Part shown: piece by piece, positions 7,766-18,816 of the stretch
How the letters are laid out: each line of letters starts with the position of its first letter
Position numbering within the stretch: position 1 is the stretch's first letter
Assembly (NCBI RefSeq): GCF_900089605.1
Contig: NZ_LT594324.1
Coordinates: 3,224,001-3,288,000, forward strand
DNA length: 64,000 bases
DNA from: Micromonospora narathiwatensis
GTDB lineage: Bacteria > Actinomycetota > Actinomycetes > Mycobacteriales > Micromonosporaceae
Direction of reading: 5' to 3'
Notes under the pieces: model-generated
What the model saw: the letters and a program-made list of their open reading frames with translations, nothing else
Told to the model about the DNA's origin: nothing
Database searches by the model: none
Translations under genes and position numbers: made by a program

Positions 7766-8545
7766 GTGAAATCCGGATCGGGTTCGGCGGTGGCGTTCGG
7801 CCGCGTGCTGCAGGCGGTACGCAAGCACCTGTCGAAGAACCAGGCCGACGTCGCCGACTCCTTCGACCCCAAGCTCTCTGTGGCCGCCGTTTCCATGGCC
7901 GAGAGCGGCAACCGCCCACCCAAGACCGAGGCGGTCGTCCGGGGCTACGCCGCCGCCTTGGAACTCGACGAGGATGCGCTGCTCGACCTCTGGTGGGCGA
8001 TGCAGGGGATGGTCGCACTGGAGAGCGAGGCGGAAGAGCGCATGGTCAAGCAGTGGTGGCGCGAGCTGAGGCCGGGTTTGGACGCCTCACTCGACCTTCA
8101 CTGCGCCGAAACCGCCGCCAAGACGAAGTGGACTCCGAACGACGACTATTACGCGCCTTCGGCGGCACTGTTCGCCCTAGCCGAGGCGATTTGCGGGATC
8201 CTGGCGCGCATGCTGGGCGAATCATGGAAGGTTAGCTATAAAGCCGAGATCGGCCTCCGTGAGCCCTCCGACGGCTACCCCGCAGTGGTGAACATCGAGC
8301 TGCGGGCACAGGTTTCGGACGAGTCTCTGGAGATGATGGCCGCCTTCGCGTGCCCTGAGCCCGTGACACGGCCCTTCCCGGCCCAACTGATGAGGGCGAA
8401 GCCTCAGGGAGGCCCCTCCCCCGACGTCGGATGGATCCTCAATGCGCTGATGGCGATGCCCGCCCGCGAACGAGCGGCCGTCGCCGGGTTCATCCACGGC
8501 CTGCGAGAGGGCTCCAGCCTCTACGGAGGCGGCGAAGACAAGTAA
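7766..8545 (+). CDS. XRE-type helix-turn-helix regulator
   Basis: A 259-residue protein. Residues about 8-75 form a helix-turn-helix of the Cro/C1 type (FGRVLQAVRKHLSKNQADVADSF, then AVSMAESGNRPPKTEAVVRGYAAAL). The remaining 180 residues are a mixed region without a named domain, possibly for ligand sensing or dimerisation. The start is GTG 7766, preceded by a purine-rich site (GAGGAAGGGG, 7749-7758); the frame extends farther upstream, but without a ribosome-binding site. It is divergent from a 56-residue ORF. Within an integrated island a phage-type or defence-type regulator would fit. Confidence 0.75.
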   Translation: MKSGSGSAVAFGRVLQAVRKHLSKNQADVADSFDPKLSVAAVSMAESGNRPPKTEAVVRGYAAALELDEDALLDLWWAMQGMVALESEAEERMVKQWWRELRPGLDASLDLHCAETAAKTKWTPNDDYYAPSAALFALAEAICGILARMLGESWKVSYKAEIGLREPSDGYPAVVNIELRAQVSDESLEMMAAFACPEPVTRPFPAQLMRAKPQGGPSPDVGWILNALMAMPARERAAVAGFIHGLREGSSLYGGGEDK

Positions 8546-8577
8546 CGGCGCCACCGACCACGAATCAAGGCCGTGGC

Positions 8578-8862
8578 TCAGCGGTCGGCGTGGGTCACCG
8601 AGTCCGGAAACCTGGGCCGCACTATGCGCACGCCGTCGGCCAGCAGCCCGCAGGCGAGGAAGAGCACCGCCATGCTGACGCCGGTCCGCCAGACGGCGTA
8701 CCCGGCAGGCAGCGTGATCCACCAACGATGCGCAGTGCGGCACCGGCAGCAGCGAACTTTCCACGTGTTCTCCCCAGGCGAGACGCGGCGAACCCCTCCG
8801 CACCCGACGCTAAAGGCAAGGTGAGCACCTCGGATAGCGGAGGCCAAAAGCGAGCTCAGCAC
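8578..8862 (-). CDS. Doubtful small membrane protein with CxxC motif
   Basis: The minus-strand frame contains WKVRCCRCRTAHRWWITL followed by a hydrophobic MAVLFLACGLLADGV helix. This could be a small zinc-ribbon membrane protein. GTG 8862 is one possible start, without a convincing ribosome-binding site. Otherwise 8546-8932 shows nothing clear. Confidence 0.25.
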   Translation of the reverse strand: MLSSLLASAIRGAHLAFSVGCGGVRRVSPGENTWKVRCCRCRTAHRWWITLPAGYAVWRTGVSMAVLFLACGLLADGVRIVRPRFPDSVTHADR

Positions 8863-8932
8863 AGAGATCCGAGTGGTGGAACGGTTGGGGCGGACCAAGT
8901 CCGCTGAATCCATGGTCCGCCCCAACACCCCG

Positions 8933-9949
8933 TTATGCCAGTGGGTGTGGCTCACCGGTGAGTGCCGCCAACGCCGCAGCAACCTCGTGGACGGTTGCGC
9001 GTACGTAGGTGGCGGTGGTTCCGGCATCTCCCCCGCCGGCGGAATGACCGGCATAGGCCCGGGCGATGGCGTAGCCGAAGTTGCGCTCCACCCAGGTCAA
9101 CGTGGTGTGCCGTAACCAGTGGGTGCTGATCTGCTGCGCGTGCACCCACGGCAGGTGCTCACCAATGCGCACCCACAGGTGGTCGTACCGCCGGTAGGTG
9201 ATCGGCTGCCCGCTGCGGTACCGGAACAACGGTCCCATCTCGGTCGCGTGCCGCTGCTCGGCATGGCGCTGCAGGTACCGCATGAGTGTGGGCGACACCG
9301 GCTGCCACCGCACCGTCTCGCCCTTCTCCCGCAGCAGGATTAGGCACTGGTCCGGGTCCAGGTCAACCGGCCGCAAAGCGAGGGCCCCACCGCGACGGCA
9401 CGCCGTCTCGGTGTGCAACCGCAGAAGCAGACTGTCTAACGCCGGATCATCACCCGTGGACGCCGCCACCTCATTAATCTCCGCCAACCGGGTATCCGCC
9501 AACGCTCGCCTGGTGCTCGGCAACCGCCGTGGCTTCGCCACCTTCAACGCCGGGTTCTCTGCCTCAGACAGGAGTCCGTCGGCGACCGCCCGCCGGTACA
9601 GGCACCGCAACGACGCGATCAGATGCTCCGCCGCGCTGCGCCCGCCCCGCGCGTTACGGCGGGCCACCACATGCGTCTTGACGTACTCCGCCAGCCGCTC
9701 GATCTCCGACGGTGTCGGCTCATCGATACGCCGCTGGCCCCACTGCTCGACCACGCGCTTCCAGTACGACCCGTACGCCCGCCGCGTCCCAGCACTCACC
9801 GCAGCGGCAACCACCGGCACATACTCCGCGAACGTCGGAGCCGGCGGACGATCGGACGTGGCCGCCACCAGATCCGCTGGAGAGATGCCCATCCGCGATA
9901 GCAACAACCGAGCGGCCTCCAGTTCGGCCTTGCCCGCCACGCCGCTCAC
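8933..9949 (-). CDS. Tyrosine recombinase / integrase
   Basis: A 338-residue site-specific recombinase. The N-terminal SAM-like core-binding domain spans about residues 35-135 (TFAEYVPVVAAAVSAGTRRAYGSYWKRVV). The catalytic domain shows Arg in HTETACRRGGALALR, a Lys in LREKGETVRW, the HWLRH box (H-x-x-R), the GHS box, and the Tyr nucleophile in TTATYVRAT. All catalytic residues are present. It overlaps the upstream AbrB-like gene by 4 bp (ATGA). It lies about 590 bp from the 3' end of tRNA-Leu(GAG), the classic layout for an element integrated into a tRNA gene. Confidence 0.9.
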   Translation of the reverse strand: MSGVAGKAELEAARLLLSRMGISPADLVAATSDRPPAPTFAEYVPVVAAAVSAGTRRAYGSYWKRVVEQWGQRRIDEPTPSEIERLAEYVKTHVVARRNARGGRSAAEHLIASLRCLYRRAVADGLLSEAENPALKVAKPRRLPSTRRALADTRLAEINEVAASTGDDPALDSLLLRLHTETACRRGGALALRPVDLDPDQCLILLREKGETVRWQPVSPTLMRYLQRHAEQRHATEMGPLFRYRSGQPITYRRYDHLWVRIGEHLPWVHAQQISTHWLRHTTLTWVERNFGYAIARAYAGHSAGGGDAGTTATYVRATVHEVAAALAALTGEPHPLA

Positions 9950-10422
9950 GACTCACCACCCGCGAACGCCTCGTCCTGCACGCGCGCGACCACCGCGTCC
10001 AGAGAGGCCGGCGGGTGAAGCACGAGGCGTCCGGCCTTCGGATCGGCCGCCAGCAGCACCCGATCGCCGGCTGTCAGCCCGCACCACTGGCGGACCACCG
10101 CAGGCAACCGCACATGGCCCTCTTTCGTCACTCGGAACACCCCGCGCGGGTCAGGGTCGACGATGATCAGGCCGCCGCTTTCCCTGATGCCCAGCCTGAG
10201 GCCGGGAGCCCAGCCGAGGGCGATCATCACCGCCCGATCAGCGACGCGGCCATGCACGTCAAGAGTCGCCAGCCCATACACCGTGCTGCTGTCGCGAGTA
10301 GGAGCTAGTCGCGCCAGCGGCAGAGGCGGTCGCTTCATCGCGGCACGCGAGTCGCCGCGGATCTTGAGCCCGCCTGATGGAACCACCGCCGGGATCACCG
10401 AATCGATCGGCCGGTCTGTCAT
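9946..10422 (-). CDS. AbrB/SpoVT-fold DNA-binding protein
   Basis: A 158-residue protein. Residues about 55-140 contain two swapped-hairpin-like units, STVYGLATLDVHGRVADRAV and RGVFRVTKEGHVRLPAVVR, followed by GLTAGDRVLLAADPKAGRLVL, as in AbrB/MazE/SpoVT transition-state regulators. It starts at ATG 10422, shortly after a 30-bp perfect palindrome, and its last codons overlap the integrase start by 4 bp. A role in controlling the integrase, or as a directionality factor, is inferred from this coupling. Confidence 0.75.
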   Translation of the reverse strand: MTDRPIDSVIPAVVPSGGLKIRGDSRAAMKRPPLPLARLAPTRDSSTVYGLATLDVHGRVADRAVMIALGWAPGLRLGIRESGGLIIVDPDPRGVFRVTKEGHVRLPAVVRQWCGLTAGDRVLLAADPKAGRLVLHPPASLDAVVARVQDEAFAGGES

Positions 10423-10477
10423 GACCCACCTCGCCCAACGACGAGGCTGCCACCAACGGCGGTAACAGAGAGTGAAA

Positions 10478-10507
10478 TCAGGTGGTCAAGCATGCTTGAC
10501 CACCTGA
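10478..10507. promoter_or_regulatory. 30-bp perfect palindrome between tRNA-Leu and the recombinase operon
   Basis: A perfect palindrome centred between 10492 and 10493; half-site TCAGGTGGTCAAGCA. It lies 56 bp upstream of the AbrB-like start and 33 bp beyond the tRNA 3' end. It may be an operator for the AbrB-like protein or a recombinase arm site. In the tRNA direction it could act as a terminator, with a short T run after it. Confidence 0.6.
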
Positions 10508-10539
10508 ACGTCCAACGTCGCACGGTTGCTACGCGGGAG

Positions 10540-10623
10540 TGTCCGAGGGGGGACTTGAACCCCCACGCCCTATACGGGCACTAGCACCTCAAGCTAGCGC
10601 GTCTGCCATTCCGCCACCCGGAC
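10540..10623 (-). tRNA. tRNA-Leu (GAG)
   Basis: A class II tRNA. The acceptor arms GTCCGGG and CTCGGAC pair; the anticodon arm is CTAGC / TTGAGGT / GCTAG, giving anticodon GAG. It has a long variable arm (TGCCC...GGGCG) and a T arm GGGGG-TTCAAGT-CCCCC. The discriminator is A at 10540 and CCA is not encoded. Its 3' end faces the integrase and is the probable attachment site. Confidence 0.95.
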
Positions 10624-10844
10624 CTGCTCGTACAGCCTACCCTGTCAGCCGAGGTGATCTTCTCACCGGTTCGGCCGCCCCGGTGGGCCGCACGGGGGAT
10701 TACTGTACACGGCCCAGATGGATCATGCACATCGCCGCCCTTGGGCCACGTTTCCGCTGGTCAGAGAGGCGAGGTGGCACGGCGCGCACGAGATCGGGCG
10801 TGCCGGGTAGCGTCCGAGCGCCGATTCCGGGCAGCATTGCTCAC

Positions 10845-13829
<2,985 letters not shown>

Positions 13830-13980
13830 CCCGCGATCGCGCCGGCGACACGCTGGGTGTCCACAGGAGGACGGTTCGGGTTTCACGGCTGTCGGCCGGC
13901 CCCTATGATGGCTCCCGGCTCTGGGGAGGGTCGATCTCGCGTGGCCCCTCCCCCAACCGACACGGGGAAGGCAGCCGGCA

Positions 13981-16617
13981 GTGACCACCATCGAGGAAGT
14001 CACGAGCACCGGGGCGCAACCGCCCCGACCCCGTTCCCGCAGGCTGCGGGGCGGGCTGGTAACCATCGGCACCGTGGCCGCGTTGCTGGCCGCGATGGGG
14101 TTGACCGTGCTCGGCCTGGGGGCCGCCGACAACGCGGTGGCCAACTATGACGCCTCCTCCTGGCTGTGGAGCACCACCCGCAGCGAGATGGCCCGGGTCA
14201 ACGGGATCACCGCGCGGGTGGACACCCGCACGGAGGTGCCCGGGGCACGCCGGCACCAGATGCAGGTCGCCCAGACCGATCGGCTGCTGATCCTGCGGGA
14301 TCTGAACACCGGCCAGGTCTCCTCGCTGGACCTGGCCACCCTCAAGATCATCGCGACCACGCCGACCGCCCCGGGGCTCGGGGTGAACGTGGCGCTGCAC
14401 GACAACGACGCGTTCGTCATCGACGCGGTGCAGGGCATCGTCCGGCAGCTCGATCCGCGCGCGCTGACCCCGGTGGGTGAGCCGGTGCGCTATCCGCCGG
14501 GCATCACCGGTGGGGCGTTCGACGGCGCCGGTCGGCTGTGGGTCGCGGTCCCGGGCGAGGGCACCGTGTCGGCGGTCACCGCCGCCGAGCTGCCGGAGAC
14601 GCCGGGATCAGCGCCGCCGGCGGGCCTGAGCCCGAAACAGATCGAGACGTACGAGGTGGCGGAGCCGAGTCACGAGTTGGTGGTGTCCACCCTGGACGAC
14701 GGGGTGGCGGTGCTGGACCGCACGTCGGCGTCGCTGGTGACGGTGCAGGCCGGCCGGACGCAGCGGGCCGACCTGAAGGGCATGACCGCCCCGGGCAGTC
14801 TGCCGCCGCGTACCAGTGGCCCGCAGGTGCCGGTCACCGTGACGGGCGAGCGGACGGTGCACGTGGTCCACGACGGTGGCGAGGTGCGGCAGTTCACCGT
14901 GCCCGGCGCGGGTGAGCAGCTGACCCCGGCGGTGGCCTGGGCCGGCCGGTTCTACTGCGCCGACGAGAGCACCGGCACGGTGTACTCGTTCGACGCCAAC
15001 GGGCAGCTCGTGGACACCATCAAGGGCTCCGGCCGGCCCGGCCCGATCGAGCTGGAGGTCCGCGAGAACCACCTGTTCATCAACCCGCCGAACTCGTCCA
15101 CCGCCCAGGTGGTGGACGACAAGAACCAGGTCCGCGAGGTCAACAAGTACGCCAACGACGTGCTCGGCGGTGACCCGCCGCCGGCTCCCCCGCCGCCGCC
15201 CCCGCCGAAGAAGCCGAAGGTGGGCAAGCCGGGCGCGCCGCGGGCCGTCACCGCCGCCGCCGGCAACGCGTCGGCGCGGGTCAGTTGGCAGCCGGCCGCC
15301 GCGAACGGCGCCGAGATCACCAAGTACGTGGTGGAGGGTGCCGGGCAGCGCCACGAGGTGGGCGCGAACCAGCGCTCGCTGGAGATCACCGAGCTGACCA
15401 ACGGCGAGACGTACACGTTCGAGGTGCACGCGGTCAACGCCAAGGGTGACGGGCCGGCGAAGCGGAGCAACCCGGTCACCCCGACCGCCGAGGTGCCGGA
15501 CCCGCCGGCCAGCGTCACCGCCGAGGCGCGTCCCGACGGCACGGTGCTGGTCAAGTGGCCCGAGGCGAACGGGCAGGGCAACACCGTCGCCCGCTACTCG
15601 GTGACGGCCACCTCGGCCGGCGCCAGCGCCCCGGCCGGCGACTCCACCAAGACGGAGCTGGTGATCCCGGCCGGTCAGCTGGAGTACGGCACCCAGTACG
15701 CCTTCACCGTCGTCTCGGTCACCGACAAGGGCGCCGGTTCGAAGGCGTCCCCGGTGAGCGACACGGTGGTGCCGTTCACCGCCCCGGACAAGCCGACGGA
15801 GCTGCGCGCGTCCACGGTGGCCGACCAGCCGGGCACCGTGGCGGTGCAGTGGGTGCCTGCGGTGGACAACGGCCGGCCGGTCACCAAGTATCTGGTGGAC
15901 GTCGGCGGGAAGACCAGCGAGGTGACCGACGTGCAGACCACGGTCGGCGGGCTGGGCGACGGGCAGAACGTCACGGTGAAGGTGAAGGCGGTCAACGAGG
16001 CCGGCCCGGGTGCGGAGGCCACCACGACGGCGCGTACGGTCGCCGCGCCCCGGGTCACCGTGACCGGGTCGTCGGCGGACGTCACCTCGGTGACGGTGTC
16101 GTTCACGGTGGACGCGGGCGGCGGCAACGCCACCTGCACCGCCACCGTCAGCGGCGGCAGCCCGGCCGGCGGGAGCTGTTCCAGCCTGCGGGTGACCGGC
16201 CTGACGCCGGGCACCGCGTACACGGTGACGGTGACCGCGTCCAACGCCGCCGGCAACGGCACCGCCACCAGGGCCCAGTCGACCGATGCGCTCTACGGCA
16301 TCGCGACCTGCAACAACGGGTCCTCCGGCGCCGAGGCCACCTACTGCGACACGGACGTGGCCGGCAAACGCAACGGCAACGAGATCTTCTCGGTGCCGCA
16401 GCAGGTCAACGCCAAGCAGGTCGGCTGGGCCAAGCCCGGCACCCGGCTGCAGGCGTACTGCAGGGTGCAGGGTGAGGAGGTCTACGCCTACATCTACAAC
16501 AACGACAAGCGCAGCACCTGGTGGGTGCAGGTCAACTACAGCGGCAAGAACTACATCCCGTGGGCCTGGCTGAACCTGGAGGGCGGCGACAACATCAACC
16601 TCCTGCCCACCTGCTGA
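13981..16617 (+). CDS. Membrane-anchored multi-FN3 protein
   Basis: An 878-residue protein. It has a short basic cytoplasmic tail, a transmembrane helix near residues 25-48, and then a beta-rich extracellular region (about 60-390) that resembles a six- or seven-bladed repeat without a named family. A PPPAPPPPPPPKK linker follows near 397, then four fibronectin type III domains (about 412-500, 504-595, 600-690, 692-775), and a C-terminal Cys-containing SH3-like part ending in WWVQVNYSGKNYIPWAWLN. The start is GTG 13981. It lies 32 bp upstream of the MoxR gene and is probably cotranscribed with MoxR, DUF58 and the TgpA-like gene. A role in cell-wall or surface assembly is inferred. Confidence 0.85.
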   Translation: MTTIEEVTSTGAQPPRPRSRRLRGGLVTIGTVAALLAAMGLTVLGLGAADNAVANYDASSWLWSTTRSEMARVNGITARVDTRTEVPGARRHQMQVAQTDRLLILRDLNTGQVSSLDLATLKIIATTPTAPGLGVNVALHDNDAFVIDAVQGIVRQLDPRALTPVGEPVRYPPGITGGAFDGAGRLWVAVPGEGTVSAVTAAELPETPGSAPPAGLSPKQIETYEVAEPSHELVVSTLDDGVAVLDRTSASLVTVQAGRTQRADLKGMTAPGSLPPRTSGPQVPVTVTGERTVHVVHDGGEVRQFTVPGAGEQLTPAVAWAGRFYCADESTGTVYSFDANGQLVDTIKGSGRPGPIELEVRENHLFINPPNSSTAQVVDDKNQVREVNKYANDVLGGDPPPAPPPPPPPKKPKVGKPGAPRAVTAAAGNASARVSWQPAAANGAEITKYVVEGAGQRHEVGANQRSLEITELTNGETYTFEVHAVNAKGDGPAKRSNPVTPTAEVPDPPASVTAEARPDGTVLVKWPEANGQGNTVARYSVTATSAGASAPAGDSTKTELVIPAGQLEYGTQYAFTVVSVTDKGAGSKASPVSDTVVPFTAPDKPTELRASTVADQPGTVAVQWVPAVDNGRPVTKYLVDVGGKTSEVTDVQTTVGGLGDGQNVTVKVKAVNEAGPGAEATTTARTVAAPRVTVTGSSADVTSVTVSFTVDAGGGNATCTATVSGGSPAGGSCSSLRVTGLTPGTAYTVTVTASNAAGNGTATRAQSTDALYGIATCNNGSSGAEATYCDTDVAGKRNGNEIFSVPQQVNAKQVGWAKPGTRLQAYCRVQGEEVYAYIYNNDKRSTWWVQVNYSGKNYIPWAWLNLEGGDNINLLPTC

Positions 16618-16649
16618 CCACGTCCCCGTCTCGAGGAGCACCCGCTCAC

Positions 16650-17645
16650 GTGAACACCCACGAACCGCTCACCCAGCCGGAGGTGCAGGGCTTCGCCGCC
16701 CTCGCCGCCCGGCTGGCCGAGAACATCAACGCGGTCGTGCTGGGCAAGCCGCAGGTGGTGCGGCTGGCGCTGACCGCGCTGTTCGCCCAGGGGCACGTCC
16801 TGCTCGAGGACGTGCCCGGGGTCGGCAAGACCACCCTCGCCCGGGCGATCGCGGCGACGGTGCAGGGCAAGTGGCGGCGTATCCAGTTCACCCCGGACCT
16901 GCTCCCCTCGGACGTGTCCGGGGTGACGATCTTCAACCAGGCCACCCGCGCGTTCGAGTTCCACCCCGGGCCGGTGTTCGCCAACATCGTCATCGCCGAC
17001 GAGATCAACCGGGCGTCACCGAAGACGCAGTCGGCGCTGCTGGAGGTGATGGAGGAGCGGACCGTCACCGTCGACGGCGTACGCCATCCGGTGCCGCAGC
17101 CGTTCCTGGTGGTCGCCACCCAGAACCCGGTCGAGATGGACGGCACCTACCGTCTTCCCGAGGCCCAGCTCGACCGGTTCCTGGTGAAACTCTCCGTCGG
17201 CTACCCCGACGAGTCGGTCGAGGTGGAGGTGCTGCGTGGGGCCACGGTCCGCTCCCCCGACTCGCTCACCGCGATCACCGACACCGCCACCGTCGGCGAG
17301 ATGGTGCGCATGGCCCGGCGCGTGCACATCGCTGAACCGCTCTACGCGTACGCGGTGCGGCTGGCCGCGGCCACCCGCAACCACCCGCAGGTCCGGGTCG
17401 GGGTCAGCCCCCGCGGCGTGATCGCCCTGACCCGCGCGGCGTGCGCGTACGCGCTGGTCGACGGCCGGGGCTGGATCATGCCGGAGGACCTGAAGACCCT
17501 CACCGAGCCGGTCTTCGCGCACCGGCTGCTGCTCACCCCGGACGCGCAGGTACGCGGTGTCACCGCCGCCGAGGTGCTGCGCCAGGCGGTCGCCTCGGTG
17601 CCGGTCCCGCTGCCGTCCGGCCAGCCCGCCCCGGCGCAGGGCTGA
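16650..17645 (+). CDS. MoxR-family AAA+ ATPase
   Basis: A 331-residue AAA+ chaperone-like ATPase of the MoxR group. It has Walker A GVGKTTLARA near residue 54, Walker B IADEINRASPKTQSALLEVMEE near 114, sensor 1 in VVATQNPVEMDGTYRLPEAQLDRF, and a C-terminal lid. MoxR proteins act with DUF58 (VWA-like) partners to assemble or activate membrane complexes. The next gene is such a partner, starting 16 bp after the stop. The start is GTG 16650 with the site CGAGGAGCA upstream. Confidence 0.92.
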   Translation: MNTHEPLTQPEVQGFAALAARLAENINAVVLGKPQVVRLALTALFAQGHVLLEDVPGVGKTTLARAIAATVQGKWRRIQFTPDLLPSDVSGVTIFNQATRAFEFHPGPVFANIVIADEINRASPKTQSALLEVMEERTVTVDGVRHPVPQPFLVVATQNPVEMDGTYRLPEAQLDRFLVKLSVGYPDESVEVEVLRGATVRSPDSLTAITDTATVGEMVRMARRVHIAEPLYAYAVRLAAATRNHPQVRVGVSPRGVIALTRAACAYALVDGRGWIMPEDLKTLTEPVFAHRLLLTPDAQVRGVTAAEVLRQAVASVPVPLPSGQPAPAQG

Positions 17646-17661
17646 GACGGCACGACGGATC

Positions 17662-18816
17662 GTGGGAATCACCGCCCGCGGCGTCGGGCTGCTCGCCGCC
17701 GCCGCCGTGCTGCTCGGCGTCGGCTTCCGCTTCGCCTACCCGGAACTGGTCGTGCTCGGCACGGCGGCCGCCGTCGCCGTCGGGTACGCCCTGGTCAGCG
17801 CCGCCTGGCGGCCCCGACTCTCGGTCGAGCGGGCCGCCGACCCGGACCGGGTGGCCCGCGGCGAGCCGGCCGCCATGACGCTGGCCGTACGCAACACCGG
17901 GCGGCTGCGGTCGGCGAACCTCGTCGCCGAGGACCGCTGCGGTGCCGCGCTGGTGCCGGTGCCGCTGTTGCGGCTGCGGCCCGGCCGCGACACCGAGGTG
18001 CGCTACGACGTGCCGACCCGCCGCCGCGGCGTGGTGCCGGTCGGGCCGCTGCGGGTGACCCGCCGCGACCCGCTCGGCCTGGTCGCGCTGGCCCGCTCCT
18101 ACGGAGGCACCGTGCCGGTCTGGGTGCACCCACGTATCCACCCCCTGACGGCGGTGCCCACCGGCGCCGGACGCAGCCTCGACGGACGCACCGACAGCGT
18201 GCCGCACGGCTCGATCACCTTCGACTCGCTGCGCGAGTACGTGGTCGGCGACGAACTGCGCCGGGTGCACTGGCGTACCAGCGCCCGGGTGGGCGAGCTG
18301 ATGGTGCGGGAGAACGTGGACACCAGCCTCCCGCGCATCGTGGTGGTGCTGGACAACCGGGCCTGCGCCCATCCGCGACGGGCGGCCGGGGTCGCCGAGT
18401 CGTTCGAGTCGGGTTGCGAGGCCGCCGCGTCGGTGCTGGCCGCCGCCGTCGGGGAGGGCCTGCCGGTGAGCCTGCTGCTGGTCGTGCCCCCCGGCGAGGA
18501 TCCGGCCGGGGCCGCCGGCCCGCTGGACCGGCTCGCCGCCGTCGAGCTGACCGACGGCGGCGACGACCCGCTGCGTACCACGATGAGCCGGCTGCGGCAG
18601 GAGCGGCTCGGCGACACCGTGGTCTTCCTCACCGGGCCCGGCGCCGCCGCCGACCTCGGGCACGTCGGCGCGCTGCGCGGCGCGTACCCGTCGCTGGTGG
18701 TCGGGATGTTCGGCGCGGCGCAGCCGACGCGGCCGGGCGCGGCCGGCCTGGTCGTCGTCGACGCCGCCGACGGCACCGAGTTCGCCGCCGAGTGGGACGG
18801 GATCCGCCGGTGGTGA
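17662..18816 (+). CDS. DUF58 domain-containing membrane protein
   Basis: A 384-residue protein. Two N-terminal hydrophobic helices (about 5-50) are followed by a beta-rich domain and the DUF58 signature DSLREYVVGDELRRVHWRTSARVGELMVRE (about 190-220), then a VWA-like fold with IVVVLDNRA. DUF58 proteins are the usual partners of MoxR ATPases. The start is GTG 17662. The stop overlaps the next gene's GTG by 4 bp (GTGA at 18813-18816), so translation is coupled. Confidence 0.9.
   Translation: MGITARGVGLLAAAAVLLGVGFRFAYPELVVLGTAAAVAVGYALVSAAWRPRLSVERAADPDRVARGEPAAMTLAVRNTGRLRSANLVAEDRCGAALVPVPLLRLRPGRDTEVRYDVPTRRRGVVPVGPLRVTRRDPLGLVALARSYGGTVPVWVHPRIHPLTAVPTGAGRSLDGRTDSVPHGSITFDSLREYVVGDELRRVHWRTSARVGELMVRENVDTSLPRIVVVLDNRACAHPRRAAGVAESFESGCEAAASVLAAAVGEGLPVSLLLVVPPGEDPAGAAGPLDRLAAVELTDGGDDPLRTTMSRLRQERLGDTVVFLTGPGAAADLGHVGALRGAYPSLVVGMFGAAQPTRPGAAGLVVVDAADGTEFAAEWDGIRRW

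Noticed and set aside
10539..10844. Extended N-terminus of the TPR protein
   Set aside because: The frame runs through the tRNA-Leu gene; GTG 10845 fits the domain start.
14608..16641. 677-residue antisense frame over the FN3 gene
   Set aside because: His/Arg/Gly-rich shadow; the sense strand has clear FN3 domains.
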